Positions 52,584 through 61,627 of a DNA stretch of 64,000 bases are shown piece by piece. The stretch comes from an uncultured Algibacter sp. (GTDB lineage Bacteria; Bacteroidota; Bacteroidia; Flavobacteriales; Flavobacteriaceae). How positions within the stretch are numbered: position 1 is the stretch's first letter; the number at the start of each line of letters is the position of its first letter. The position numbers and the translations under genes were made by a program. Location of the stretch: the NCBI RefSeq assembly GCF_947487575.1, contig NZ_CANKXG010000015.1, positions 1 through 64,000 of the forward strand. The letters are read 5' to 3'. The notes under the pieces are model-generated. The model was not told the DNA's origin, made no database searches, and was given only the letters and a program-made list of their open reading frames with translations.

Positions 52584-53918
52584 TTAATAGTTAAGTGATA
52601 TGAGATTATCGTTTTGTTTTATAGTGTGTTCTGGTTGATTTTGTTCTTCAAAAACATCCTCTAAAAAATGAATATTATCTAACTGATATTTTATAGGTTG
52701 AATAAAATTTAAGTATTTCACTTTTAACGAATCTGATATAGGTTTTGCTTCTGGCAATTTCTGTTTAAAAGGATCTACTTCTTTTCCGTTTTTCCAAAAG
52801 CGATAACAGACATGCGGGCCACCAGTACTTCCAGTCATACCAATCCATCCAATAATATCACCTTGTTTAACAAACTGTCCAACTTTTGCTTTACGTTTAC
52901 GCATATGCAAATATTGCGTTTGGTAAGTTGCATTATGTCTAATTTTAACATAATTACCATTTCCTCCCCTTTTTTCAGATCTTGTAACTGTTCCGTTAGC
53001 TGTTGCCATAATTGGCGTACCAATTGGGGCAGCAAAATCGGTACCTCTGTGAGGCTTTACTCTAAAACCGTAAACCGCAATACGTCGCTTCAAATTGTAT
53101 CTAGAAGATAGTCTACCAAATTTTATGGGAGATTTTAAAAATGCACGACGTAAATTTTTTGCTTCATCATTAAAATAATCCACAATTCCTTTAGCCGAAT
53201 CGGTTACAAACTCAAAAGCATAAAAAGGTTCTCTATTATGCTCGAAATAGGCTGCTTTTATATTATGAACTCCTGTGTAAATAGTGTCGTCAATATATTT
53301 ATCTGTATAAATAACTTTAAATCGGTCTCCTTTTTGAAGTCTTCTAAAATCGATAGTCCATGCATAAATATCATCCGCCATTTTATAAGCTAATCGAGAA
53401 CTTAATCCTTGTTCCTCTAAAGTTTCAGAAATATTACTATTTATTATTCCAGTAGCTGTTTTTTCAACATAGGTAATAGGTTTCCTACTTGTATATGCAT
53501 GAATGGAGTCCTGGAAATTTATAACCACATATTCTTCCAAATTTGGTTGATAAATAAAGCACTTAGGTGTTTCTAAAGAGTCTTTTGCACATAAAAGGGT
53601 GTATGGTTTTCCAACTTGCAATCGCCTAATATCAAAGGTATCTTTTGCTTTTTCAGCAATGTTGAAAATTTGTGGATAGCCCACATGATTACGTTCCAAA
53701 ATTTCCCCAAAACTATCACCGCGTCGAATAGTATCTTTTTTAACAATAAAATCATTGACATTAAAACCAAATTCTAAAATTTCTTTTGGTTCTTCTATAA
53801 CCTCAACTATTTCTTCAATTACAATCTTTTTATCATCTTTACATCCAAAGATGCAGATTATAAACAATACTAATATTAGATACCTGTTCCCCACTTTTCT
53901 ATTTCTTTCTCGGTCCAT
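52584..53918 (-). CDS. M23-family peptidoglycan endopeptidase, lipoprotein
   Basis: 445 residues from the ATG at 53918; a GTG at 53897 would give an equally good lipoprotein signal ending in CIFGC. A LysM-like or OapA-like region (about 60-150) is followed by the LytM catalytic domain, with zinc ligands in [10 protein letters not shown] and in [10 protein letters not shown], and [20 protein letters not shown] at the end. It cuts cross-links in the cell wall. Its start lies inside the end of the tryptophan dioxygenase-family gene (43-base overlap from the ATG), an arrangement that suggests translational coupling. Confidence 0.85.
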   Translation of the reverse strand: MDRERNRKVGNRYLILVLFIICIFGCKDDKKIVIEEIVEVIEEPKEILEFGFNVNDFIVKKDTIRRGDSFGEILERNHVGYPQIFNIAEKAKDTFDIRRLQVGKPYTLLCAKDSLETPKCFIYQPNLEEYVVINFQDSIHAYTSRKPITYVEKTATGIINSNISETLEEQGLSSRLAYKMADDIYAWTIDFRRLQKGDRFKVIYTDKYIDDTIYTGVHNIKAAYFEHNREPFYAFEFVTDSAKGIVDYFNDEAKNLRRAFLKSPIKFGRLSSRYNLKRRIAVYGFRVKPHRGTDFAAPIGTPIMATANGTVTRSEKRGGNGNYVKIRHNATYQTQYLHMRKRKAKVGQFVKQGDIIGWIGMTGSTGGPHVCYRFWKNGKEVDPFKQKLPEAKPISDSLKVKYLNFIQPIKYQLDNIHFLEDVFEEQNQPEHTIKQNDNLISLNY

Positions 53919-54793
53919 AAATCTGGAAAAAATATTCTTTTTTGGTATTTTGGGTGCATATACTTTACCCATTCGCTTCCGCCAGTGGCTTCAGCAGTTT
54001 TACCATTAATATTTAAATAATGATTAGCCGTATTGTAATGTGCCATCACCCACTTTATATTTACAGTATAATCGTAATGACGCATTGCTTTTATTAGATC
54101 TTTGTTAGACTGGGCCTTTTTAGGCAACGACTTAAATTTACTCCACAAATTATTAGCTTGATAAAATTTAGTAAACCTTATAAATTCATCCTTATAACGA
54201 TCTTCAAAGGCAGATAATGTATAAGTCTTTTTACCTGTTTCATAATCTTTTCCAGCTGCTTGCCAATACAAATGCTCAAAAGCATTTTCATAAGATGAAT
54301 TTCTATCTATAGTATTTCTAAATCGCTTATCTATTAAATTTATAAGTTCTGTAGATGCAAATTCTATTTTTCTGTATTGTGCACTTTGAAAACCACTAGC
54401 AGGTGTTAATGTAGTTCTAAATTTGTTGTATTGATTCACATCCATGCCATCTTTCATTATACTAAAAGACGAGGTTAGCACATCAAAATAACGGCTAATA
54501 CGCATTATTTTAGATGTAAACGTATCCGTATCAATATTATCGTGCCTTGCTATCTGATCCATTTCAGAAAGCACCATTTTAAACAACAGTTCATTTACCT
54601 GATGATACATAATAAATACGTTCTCATCAGGAAAAACAGTACGTTGTACTTGTAGATTTAATAAAGCATCTGTTTGAATATAATCCCAATAATTAATGGG
54701 TTTACTATGCAGTAACCCTTCTAAATGCACCTCGGCATCTTGGTCTATGGCGTTGTATTTTTCTTTTAGTTGGTCGGTTATCTTAGAATTCAA
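53876..54793 (-). CDS. tryptophan 2,3-dioxygenase-family haem protein
   Basis: 305 residues. Recognised from DENVFIMYHQVNELLFKMVL (with the distal histidine), TPASGFQSAQYRKIE and the C-terminal ATGGSEWVKYMHP. HYNTANHYL probably carries the haem-ligand histidine. The enzyme opens the indole ring of tryptophan to N-formylkynurenine. No kynureninase is nearby, but phenylalanine/tyrosine breakdown genes lie 1.3 kb away. Its end overlaps the M23 peptidase start. A slightly divergent member whose activity is not proven. Confidence 0.85.
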   Translation of the reverse strand: MNSKITDQLKEKYNAIDQDAEVHLEGLLHSKPINYWDYIQTDALLNLQVQRTVFPDENVFIMYHQVNELLFKMVLSEMDQIARHDNIDTDTFTSKIMRISRYFDVLTSSFSIMKDGMDVNQYNKFRTTLTPASGFQSAQYRKIEFASTELINLIDKRFRNTIDRNSSYENAFEHLYWQAAGKDYETGKKTYTLSAFEDRYKDEFIRFTKFYQANNLWSKFKSLPKKAQSNKDLIKAMRHYDYTVNIKWVMAHYNTANHYLNINGKTAEATGGSEWVKYMHPKYQKRIFFPDLWTEKEIEKWGTGI

Positions 54794-54799
54794 AATGTC

Positions 54800-55582
54800 T
54801 TAATTATTAACAACTATTCTAAAAGGATGTTTTAACCCTTTAAAGGCTTCTAGGTCTGCTCTTAAAGAGCCAACAGCCAAGTCTGCCTTAATCCGTAAAG
54901 GTACTTTATTTTTATCTTTTGACACCCATAGTGTTAAACTTTCTTCCTCTTTAAAAACACGTCCTGCCATAACATATGGTCTGAATTTTAAAGATTCTAT
55001 CTCTCCAAAATTAGTATCTATAACTTCTTCACCTAGATATTTTAATTTAAAACCATAGTTTTCATCGTCAAAGAACATATCAATTTCAACTTCATCACCT
55101 TTTTTCAAGGTTTTTGTATCTAAGTTATTACGCAAATAATAAAAGGTTGAAACCATATCTTGAATATTAGGTTTAGTATCAATAACCTTTTGTGTTTTAA
55201 GCTTTTTATTATTTACATGGGCTTTATTATTTTCTTGATCAAAATCTATTTCTAAATTTTTAGTATGTCCACCCTCATCAATATTTCTAACAAACTTATA
55301 AGGCATAATGGTTTCTTTATCAAAATAGCTTTCATACCTATCTTTTACCTTAAAAAACCACTTAATCATACCCGTAGTCCAACCTTTACCAACTACGTGA
55401 TATACCTCTTTTTCATCAAGTGTTGTGTCTTTTACAGTAAGTGTTGCATTACCTGCTTTAAGCCAGTTACTATAGCTCATTTTAAATTTAAACCATTCGC
55501 CTCCTCCAAATGCCGATTCTTGCTGAGCAAAAGTCGTTTGCATAGTTATTAAGGCTATACATATAAGTAGTAATTTTTTCAT
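54800..55582 (-). CDS. DUF3108 periplasmic protein
   Basis: 260 residues from MKKLLLICIALITMQTTFAQ; an earlier ATG at 55621 would prefix 13 residues to a clean signal peptide. Recognised from GGGEWFKFKMSYSNWLKAGN and GKGWTTGMIKWFFKVKDRYE, with FDDENYGFKLKYLGEE later. The family is broad and has no assigned function; it probably acts in the periplasm or at the outer membrane, possibly as a lipid-binding beta-structure. It lies seven bases before the dioxygenase gene and likely shares its transcript. Confidence 0.82.
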   Translation of the reverse strand: MKKLLLICIALITMQTTFAQQESAFGGGEWFKFKMSYSNWLKAGNATLTVKDTTLDEKEVYHVVGKGWTTGMIKWFFKVKDRYESYFDKETIMPYKFVRNIDEGGHTKNLEIDFDQENNKAHVNNKKLKTQKVIDTKPNIQDMVSTFYYLRNNLDTKTLKKGDEVEIDMFFDDENYGFKLKYLGEEVIDTNFGEIESLKFRPYVMAGRVFKEEESLTLWVSKDKNKVPLRIKADLAVGSLRADLEAFKGLKHPFRIVVNN

Positions 55583-55748
55583 CGTCTTTGGGTATTTGAT
55601 ATGTAACTTCTCTGTGTACATTTTATTGTTTAAACTAAGAAATTACAATTACTGTTCCAAAAATATAAATTTTATTGAATTCCCTATCCTTTAGTCGTCT
55701 ATAGTTCTATTACATTAACAAAAATTAACTATTTGTCTTTATAAATAA

Positions 55749-55852
55749 GGGTGTTACCTCGAAAAAGAGGTCGGGCTATCCGTTACAAGTCCTCGACCTC
55801 TCCCGATAGCTATCGGATCGGGCTGTGGGCTTTCCTCTACTATCGCTAACGC
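55749..55852 (-). repeat. dispersed hairpin repeat, family A, copy 5
   Basis: Begins GGGTGTTACCTCG, continues GGTCGGGCTATCCGTTACAA as in copy 1, has an inner palindrome CCCGATAGCTATCGGATCGG and ends ATCGCTAACGC. The orientation is the same as copy 1. Confidence 0.7.
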
Positions 55853-56070
55853 AAAAAACCTGCACACTTAAAACATTATATTTAAGTATCAACTTTTTTG
55901 CTTCCTAATGGCAAAAACCATTTAACTCACCTTACTAGAAAGGTTAGGGTAGGTAAATTAAAACAACTCAATTAATAAACAAGATAAAAAGACAACCCAT
56001 CCCTAGCTTCTCCAAAGAGGGAGGAAAGCTTATTGATAGGTTCTCCTGGGTCTAAATTATAGATACATCA

Positions 56071-56109
56071 AGACCTACAAGGTTAAGGTTTTTAAAACCT
56101 CACAGGTCT
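56071..56109. repeat. AGACCTACAAGG...CCTCACAGGTCT palindrome behind hppD
   Basis: The two ends AGACCT and AGGTCT pair, and the middle AAGGTTTTTAAAACCT is itself a stem. It lies 12 bases behind the hppD stop. The palindrome behind uvrC (61595-61625) has the same core. Confidence 0.7.
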
Positions 56110-56121
56110 ATATAGTTCAAA

Positions 56122-57282
56122 TTAAAGTGTTCCTCTTTTGGCTTGCTCTCGTTCAATAGACTCAAAAAGCGCCTTAAAGTTTCCAGCTCCAAAACCTCTT
56201 GCTCCCATACGCTGAATAATTTCGAAGAACAAAGTTGGCCTATCTTCCACCGGTTTTGTAAATATTTGTAACAAGTAGCCTTCTTCGTCAGCATCAATCA
56301 TAATACCCAACTTTTTTAAAGCTTCAATATCTTCTGGTAATTCATGGCTATGTTCTTCCAACCTGCCTGGTACAGCTCTATAATATTCCTCTGGCGGAAT
56401 AGACAAAAACTCAACGCCTCTGGCTCTTAATTGACTTACCGAACTAATAATATCATCAGTAGCTACCGCTATATGTTGCACGCCCGAGCCTTCGTAAAAA
56501 TCTAAATACTCTTCAATTTGTGAGCGTTTTTTACCTTTTGCAGGTTCATTAATTGGAAATTTTATACGTCCATTACCATTACTCATCACTTTACTCATAA
56601 GCGCGGAGTATTCCGTATGGATTTGTTTATCATCAAAAGATAAAAAGTTTTCAAATCCCATAACATCTTCGTACCATTTTACCCAAGTATTCATTTGTCC
56701 CCAACCTACATTTCCAACCATATGATCTATAAATTTTAATCCAATTGGTTCTGGGTTATAATCAGATTTCCATGCTTGAAATCCTGGTAAAAACGCACCT
56801 TTATAATTTTTGCGTTCTACAAACATGTGTACGGTTTCACCATAGGTATAAATTCCTGCTCGAACTACTTCTCCATATTCATCTTTTTCAACAATAGGTT
56901 CCATGTACGATTTTGCTCCTCTGCTTGTGGTTTCTTGATATGCTTTTTTAGCGTCCTCAACCCAAAGGGCTATCACTTTTACACCATCACCATGTTTTAC
57001 AATATGTTTGTTTATTGGCGACTTACTGCTAAGTGGTGTAGTAAGTACTAATTTGATTTTATCTTGCGTTAACACATAACTCACCGAGTCTTTTGAGCCT
57101 GTTTCCAAGCCTTTGTATGCATAAGATTGAAAGCCAAATGCTGTTTTATAAAAATGTGCTGATTGTTTTGCATTACCTACATAGAATTCTACATAGTCTG
57201 TTCCTAAAAGTGGCAAGAAATCTTGCGCGCCTTCAAATATTTTTTCTAAACCGTAGTTTACTGATTTTATGTCTTTACTCAT
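56122..57282 (-). CDS. hppD: 4-hydroxyphenylpyruvate dioxygenase
   Basis: 386 residues of the vicinal-oxygen-chelate fold, two repeated domains. Iron ligands are H in IDHMVGNVGW, H in VQHIAVATDD and E in LFFEIIQRMG. The C-terminal helix RGFGAGNFKALFESIEREQ is that of the family. The enzyme makes homogentisate in the tyrosine breakdown pathway and is followed upstream on the same strand by homogentisate dioxygenase. Cytoplasmic. Confidence 0.95.
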   Translation of the reverse strand: MSKDIKSVNYGLEKIFEGAQDFLPLLGTDYVEFYVGNAKQSAHFYKTAFGFQSYAYKGLETGSKDSVSYVLTQDKIKLVLTTPLSSKSPINKHIVKHGDGVKVIALWVEDAKKAYQETTSRGAKSYMEPIVEKDEYGEVVRAGIYTYGETVHMFVERKNYKGAFLPGFQAWKSDYNPEPIGLKFIDHMVGNVGWGQMNTWVKWYEDVMGFENFLSFDDKQIHTEYSALMSKVMSNGNGRIKFPINEPAKGKKRSQIEEYLDFYEGSGVQHIAVATDDIISSVSQLRARGVEFLSIPPEEYYRAVPGRLEEHSHELPEDIEALKKLGIMIDADEEGYLLQIFTKPVEDRPTLFFEIIQRMGARGFGAGNFKALFESIEREQAKRGTL

Positions 57283-57341
57283 GTTCTTTAAGTTTATGAG
57301 TTTAATTGTTAATTCGTAAAGTTAAAACTTACTTCTATCCC

Positions 57342-57415
57342 TAGCCCTGATTGAAGCGGCATCCTTTTTTGATTTTTCTTCAAAAAAGATATAGCGGAAA
57401 GCAGGAAATAGCTTC
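57342..57415 (+). repeat. dispersed hairpin repeat, family B, copy 2
   Basis: TAGCCCTGATTGAAGCGGCA at the left and GCAGGAAATAGCTTC at the right, with CCTTTTTTGA / TCAAAAAAGA inner arms. It is the inverted relative of 31553-31624. It fills most of the gap between hmgA and hppD. Confidence 0.75.
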
Positions 57416-57426
57416 TAATAAAAAAA

Positions 57427-58584
57427 TTACTCCAACCAAGATTTATGATAACTATCATCAGAAATTTTCATACCTTCTTCTGTTACCATTAGCGGTTTGA
57501 AAGTATCGACCATAACGGCAAGTTCTTCTGTTTTTCTTTCCCCAATACTGCGCTCTGTGGCTCCTGGGTGTGGACCGTGTGGAATACCCGCTGGGTGCAA
57601 TGAAATATGACCTTCTTCAACATCGTTTCTGCTCATAAAATCGCCATCAACATAATACAACACCTCATCACTATCAATATTACTGTGATTGTAAGGCGCT
57701 GGAATAGATTGTGGATGATAATCATAAAGTCGAGGTACGAAACTGCATACCACAAACGCATCGGTCTCAAAAGTTTGGTGTACGGGTGGCGGTTGATGAA
57801 TTCTACCCGTTATAGGCTCAAAGTCGTGAATTGAAAAGGCATACGGATAGTTATATCCATCGTATCCAACCACATCAAATGGGTGAGAAGCATAAACCAT
57901 CTCAATAATATCATCTTGCTTTTTTACTTTAATTAAAAAATCTCCAGACTCATTATAGGTTTCTAATTCTTGTGGCTGACGAATATCGCGTTCGCAAAAT
58001 GGCGAATGTTCTAACAGTTGCCCAAACCAATTCCTGTAACGTTTTGGAGTGTAAATGGGTCTACGAGATTCTACTATAAAGAGTCTATTATCTTCTGTAT
58101 CAAAATCTATTTTATAGATAATACCACGAGGCACTAACAAATAATCGCCATACTTAAAATCGAGGTTTCCCAACATGGTTCTTAATTTCCCTGTGCCTTT
58201 ATGAATGAAAATCAATTCGTCTGCATCGGTGTTTTTATAAAAATAATCTTTTGTAGATTGCTTTGGCGCTGCTAATATGATAGCACAATCACTATTTATT
58301 AAAACCGTTTTTCTGCTGTTTAAAAAATCGTTTTCTGGTTTTACTTGAAACCCTTTTAAACGATATGATTTTATATTATTTGCTTTTGCAATTTTTGGGG
58401 TTACACTATACTGGTTTTTTATTTCTTTTACTTGGGTAGGTCGTTGCTCGTGATAGCTATTTGTAGACATACCATCAAAACCAATAGTACCAAATAGTTG
58501 CTCGTAATATAAACTACCGTCTGGTTTTCTAAACTGGATATGTCGCTTATGAGGAATGTTTCCTAATTTATGATAAAAAGGCAT
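57427..58584 (-). CDS. hmgA: homogentisate 1,2-dioxygenase
   Basis: 385 residues, cupin fold. Iron-site blocks: HPFDVVGYDGYNYPYAF, PPVHQTFETDAFVVCSFVPR, PYNHSNIDSDEVLYYVDG and LHPAGIPHGPHPG. It opens the ring of homogentisate to maleylacetoacetate, directly after HppD. The protein is of the shorter bacterial type. No maleylacetoacetate isomerase or fumarylacetoacetase is in the window. hppD lies 144 bases downstream, beyond the family B repeat, and may share the transcript. Confidence 0.94.
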   Translation of the reverse strand: MPFYHKLGNIPHKRHIQFRKPDGSLYYEQLFGTIGFDGMSTNSYHEQRPTQVKEIKNQYSVTPKIAKANNIKSYRLKGFQVKPENDFLNSRKTVLINSDCAIILAAPKQSTKDYFYKNTDADELIFIHKGTGKLRTMLGNLDFKYGDYLLVPRGIIYKIDFDTEDNRLFIVESRRPIYTPKRYRNWFGQLLEHSPFCERDIRQPQELETYNESGDFLIKVKKQDDIIEMVYASHPFDVVGYDGYNYPYAFSIHDFEPITGRIHQPPPVHQTFETDAFVVCSFVPRLYDYHPQSIPAPYNHSNIDSDEVLYYVDGDFMSRNDVEEGHISLHPAGIPHGPHPGATERSIGERKTEELAVMVDTFKPLMVTEEGMKISDDSYHKSWLE

Positions 58585-58617
58585 GCTTTAAATTTTAAAA
58601 TTGAATAAAAAAAAGAG

Positions 58618-58638
58618 TTCTTAAGTTATGCTTAAGAA
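58618..58638. promoter_or_regulatory. candidate operator or leader hairpin before hmgA
   Basis: TTCTTAAG (58618-58625), TTATG, CTTAAGAA (58631-58638), perfect eight-base arms about 35 bases before the hmgA ATG. TATCTTTA at 58658-58665 on the minus strand may be its -7 box, which would put the hairpin in the message leader. Confidence 0.35.
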
Positions 58639-58830
58639 TGTAAATATCTCTTATTCATAAAGATACGAAAAGTATATTCATTCAGGATTTCTCTTGATGA
58701 GGTAGTGAAGATATGATAGTAAGTCTTTCCAAAAGAGCTTCATAGTAATACAAATATCGTAAAAAATATTGATAATTACTGTGTTAATTGGTTTTACTAT
58801 ATTCCCACATTTCTGGAAACAAAAAACAAA

Positions 58831-61071
58831 TTAGAACCAGAAACCAATATTAAAAAACCAGTTGCTTTCATTTTGTTCTGGCGAATAACTATATTTAGCT
58901 TGAATAGGCCCTAAAAAAGTCTCAATCCCGTACCCTAAGGCATAACCTCTGTAATCTGGAAGCGAAAACCATTCTCCTGATTCAAAAATATTATTGTCAA
59001 TGTTAGCCCAATTTCCTTCTAAAGTAATGTGGTGCTTTTTTAACACCTCGTAATCAACAATAACAGCTGCTTTTACATAACTATTACCTGTTAATGAAAT
59101 AAAATCATACCCTAAAAACGGAATAAAATTGTTTATTAAATTATTACCATAACCACCCAAAGCAAAATCTAGTGTTCTATTAGACTTATCACCTAATTTA
59201 AACCCTCCACTGGCTTGTAGGTTAAACGCTAATTTATCTGAAGTACTAAAAGCATAACCTAAATCTGCCTTGGCAATAGAAAATTCCTCAAAATCTTCAA
59301 CAAAACTTGAAGCACTTATATATATATTTAAATCACCATTAAAATAAACGCCTTTTTTAGGAAAGTATTTATCATCATAAGTATCTAATTTTAAATTACC
59401 AAATAGACTTAGATAATCTGTGTTTTCAAATAAAAAGTCCTCATTAGAGTTATTTCCAAATATAGTTTCAGACTTTATTATTAAACGTTTATGCTCTAAA
59501 CCTATACTTAAAGAAAAATCGCGCCTAAACAACGTTTGTAAATAAAACTGATTCATTTGATCCCTTAGTTTTACATCAATATTGTTTAACCCTGAAGCCA
59601 TTATTTGACCGTCATCTAACACCAATTGCGCGCTAATATTTTTACGAAACTGATTGTATCTAGACCTAACCCCTACACTCCAATAAAAACCCTTATCAAT
59701 TAAATACTCAAAATTATAACGCACATTATCACCTAAAACAACATCTAATGAGGCTACATCATTTTTAAATAACAACTGCTTTTTTGTTAAATTTAAAAGT
59801 GCTGAACTTTTGTATAATTCATCATAATGTATCCCGAGTTTAAAGTATGTATTTACGCCAGTTTCTTTTACATTAGTAATAAGGTCATATCCTTCTTTAT
59901 CATTATCGGTTTTTAATTCGTATTCTACAGTCTCAAAGTTATTTGTGGCTACTAGATTGTTAATACCCTTATTGAAATTTTCATAACTTATTTTTTTATT
60001 TTTTTTCAATTTGAGTTTCCCTAAAACATAAGCTCTAGTATAATTTTTATTTCCATTTAAATAAATATTGTTAATCTTAATACTATCTATCGATTTTAAT
60101 TTTACCTTTTCATTTACATTAGGCATTTTACTTGTTAACTCCCCTAAAATATTAAGCTTAGATAACGTGGCGGTTTTACCAGATTCAATAATAGCTTTAC
60201 CTTGATTGAAAGAAACCACATTAAAATCTCTAATATTAGGTTTAATATAAATATCGGTTTTTTTAACTTTCAACTTCATATTACTTATGCTCCTAAAGTT
60301 GTTTAACTGAAATAATACCTCTGGAGCAGATGTAAGTTCATCGCGCGTAGCTAAACCATCTTGAACATCAACCCCAATAATAATGTCCATACCCTTATCT
60401 CGTAATTCATCAACAGGATAGTTATTCACAACGCCTCCATCAATTAAAATTTGTTTGTTAATAGTAACGGGTTGAAATAATGAAGGTAATGCACCACTAG
60501 CCATAATAGACTGCGTTAAATTGCCTTTCTCTAACATAACTTGCTCTCCGGTTTCAATATTTGTAGCAATGCAAAAAAATGGAATAGGTAGCTTACTAAA
60601 ATCATCAACTTGATTAACATGAATTAGTAATTTTAGTAGTAAACTATATGTGTTTTGACCTCTTGAAAGTGCTGATGGTAATTTAATTTTAAAATCATTA
60701 AACGGCAATTTAACGGCATACTTTTCCATATTATCGCGCTCGCTAAAAGCTGTTGACGATCGAGGTAAATCATCATTAATAATTTTATCAAAATCTACTT
60801 TTTGAAAAATGGAATCTAATTGCTTTCCCGAATAGCCTGACGCGTACAAAGCCCCAATTATAGAACCCATACTTGTTCCTGCAACATAATCTACTTTTAC
60901 CCCTAAACTGTCTATAACTTTTAAAACACCAATATGTGCTAATCCTTTTGCGCCACCACCACTTAGCACTAAGCCAATTTTTGGTTTAGGGTTCTCTTCT
61001 GCTTCGTTTTGCGCTTTCGCGGAAAGAAAAGTTAGTAGAAATAGAGTTAATATGAAGGAGTATATTTTCAA
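58831..61071 (-). CDS. patatin-like phospholipase fused to POTRA and BamA-type barrel (PlpD-like)
   Basis: 746 residues from TTG at 61071, which gives the signal MKIYSFILTLFLLTFLSAKA. An ATG at 61125 is in frame but lies inside a hairpin (61099-61127). The patatin domain has the oxyanion SGGGAKG, the nucleophile in GTSMGS and the dyad aspartate in DGGVVNNYP. One POTRA-like region (IYLNGNKNYTRAYVL) and a 16-strand Omp85-type barrel ending NWFFNIGFWF follow. Such type Vd proteins place a lipase on the cell surface. It is a stand-alone gene. Confidence 0.88.
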   Translation of the reverse strand: MKIYSFILTLFLLTFLSAKAQNEAEENPKPKIGLVLSGGGAKGLAHIGVLKVIDSLGVKVDYVAGTSMGSIIGALYASGYSGKQLDSIFQKVDFDKIINDDLPRSSTAFSERDNMEKYAVKLPFNDFKIKLPSALSRGQNTYSLLLKLLIHVNQVDDFSKLPIPFFCIATNIETGEQVMLEKGNLTQSIMASGALPSLFQPVTINKQILIDGGVVNNYPVDELRDKGMDIIIGVDVQDGLATRDELTSAPEVLFQLNNFRSISNMKLKVKKTDIYIKPNIRDFNVVSFNQGKAIIESGKTATLSKLNILGELTSKMPNVNEKVKLKSIDSIKINNIYLNGNKNYTRAYVLGKLKLKKNKKISYENFNKGINNLVATNNFETVEYELKTDNDKEGYDLITNVKETGVNTYFKLGIHYDELYKSSALLNLTKKQLLFKNDVASLDVVLGDNVRYNFEYLIDKGFYWSVGVRSRYNQFRKNISAQLVLDDGQIMASGLNNIDVKLRDQMNQFYLQTLFRRDFSLSIGLEHKRLIIKSETIFGNNSNEDFLFENTDYLSLFGNLKLDTYDDKYFPKKGVYFNGDLNIYISASSFVEDFEEFSIAKADLGYAFSTSDKLAFNLQASGGFKLGDKSNRTLDFALGGYGNNLINNFIPFLGYDFISLTGNSYVKAAVIVDYEVLKKHHITLEGNWANIDNNIFESGEWFSLPDYRGYALGYGIETFLGPIQAKYSYSPEQNESNWFFNIGFWF

Positions 61072-61098
61072 ATTGTTGTTAAGTATTTTGTCATGTAA

Positions 61099-61127
61099 AA
61101 ATGAGGTGAGATTGAGACACCTCATTT
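61099..61127. repeat. hairpin before the patatin gene
   Basis: AAATGAGGTG and CACCTCATTT, ten-base perfect arms with a nine-base loop. It is followed by a GATTTCTCCTTACGTCGAAA segment (61142-61168) of a kind that recurs in intergenic regions of flavobacteria. Confidence 0.6.
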
Positions 61128-61200
61128 CGTGTATTTATGATGAGATTTCTCCTTACGTCGAAATGACACGCGTTATAAAATAATATGATTGGTTTTATAT

Positions 61201-61566
61201 TCAAATTATACTTTTGCTCGTTTTAGAGGTTATTTTATTTTCAATTAATCTAGTCATTCGTTCTGCTCTATTTAAATCTGCATTAGTTAACCATATATTT
61301 AAAGTTTGATTTATAGTTTCTAATTTTAAACTAGCATCGTTTTTATAGTTTTTTCCTCCTCCACCCGCAATTAACAAATCAACAATCCAACTTAAAGATG
61401 TAATAAACAAATCTGTCCTTTTTGGTTTCAACTCAATATTTATTATATCATTAAACAAAAATGTTCCACAATTTTTTGGCTGAGAAGGATCAATTATTTC
61501 AATTCCAACCTCATTCAACTTTATTTTTAATTCTGGTTTATCTCTCAACTCAACAATTTCTATCAT
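61201..61566 (-). CDS. hypothetical 121-residue protein
   Basis: No signal peptide; one moderately hydrophobic stretch (LFITSLSWIVDLLIAGGGG) and charged ends (IEIVELRDKPELKIKL ... TNADLNRAERMTRLIENKI). The residues before the hydrophobic stretch look like a PH-like strand pattern (ISIELKPKRTDLFI type). Not recognised. It lies 62 bases behind uvrC with a palindrome in between. Confidence 0.55.
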   Translation of the reverse strand: MIEIVELRDKPELKIKLNEVGIEIIDPSQPKNCGTFLFNDIINIELKPKRTDLFITSLSWIVDLLIAGGGGKNYKNDASLKLETINQTLNIWLTNADLNRAERMTRLIENKITSKTSKSII

Positions 61567-61594
61567 TTAAATATTATAATTCAATTTTATTTCA

Positions 61595-61625
61595 AACCTA
61601 CAAGGTTTTTAAAACCTCGCAGGTT
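61595..61625. repeat. AACCTACAAGG...CCTCGCAGGTT palindrome behind uvrC
   Basis: Ends AACCT/AGGTT and middle AAGGTTTTTAAAACCT match the palindrome at 56071-56109. It starts two bases behind the uvrC stop codon. Confidence 0.7.
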
Positions 61626-61627
61626 AT

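Larger units (their letters stand above)
55583..56121. other. gene-free stretch between the DUF3108 gene and hppD
   Basis: No gene is seen in the 540 bases. It contains one family A repeat (55749-55852) and one AGACCTACAAGGTT palindrome (56071-56109). Between these is A/T-rich sequence with a GAGGGAGGAAAG run at about 56014-56030, which I cannot assign. Confidence 0.6.
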
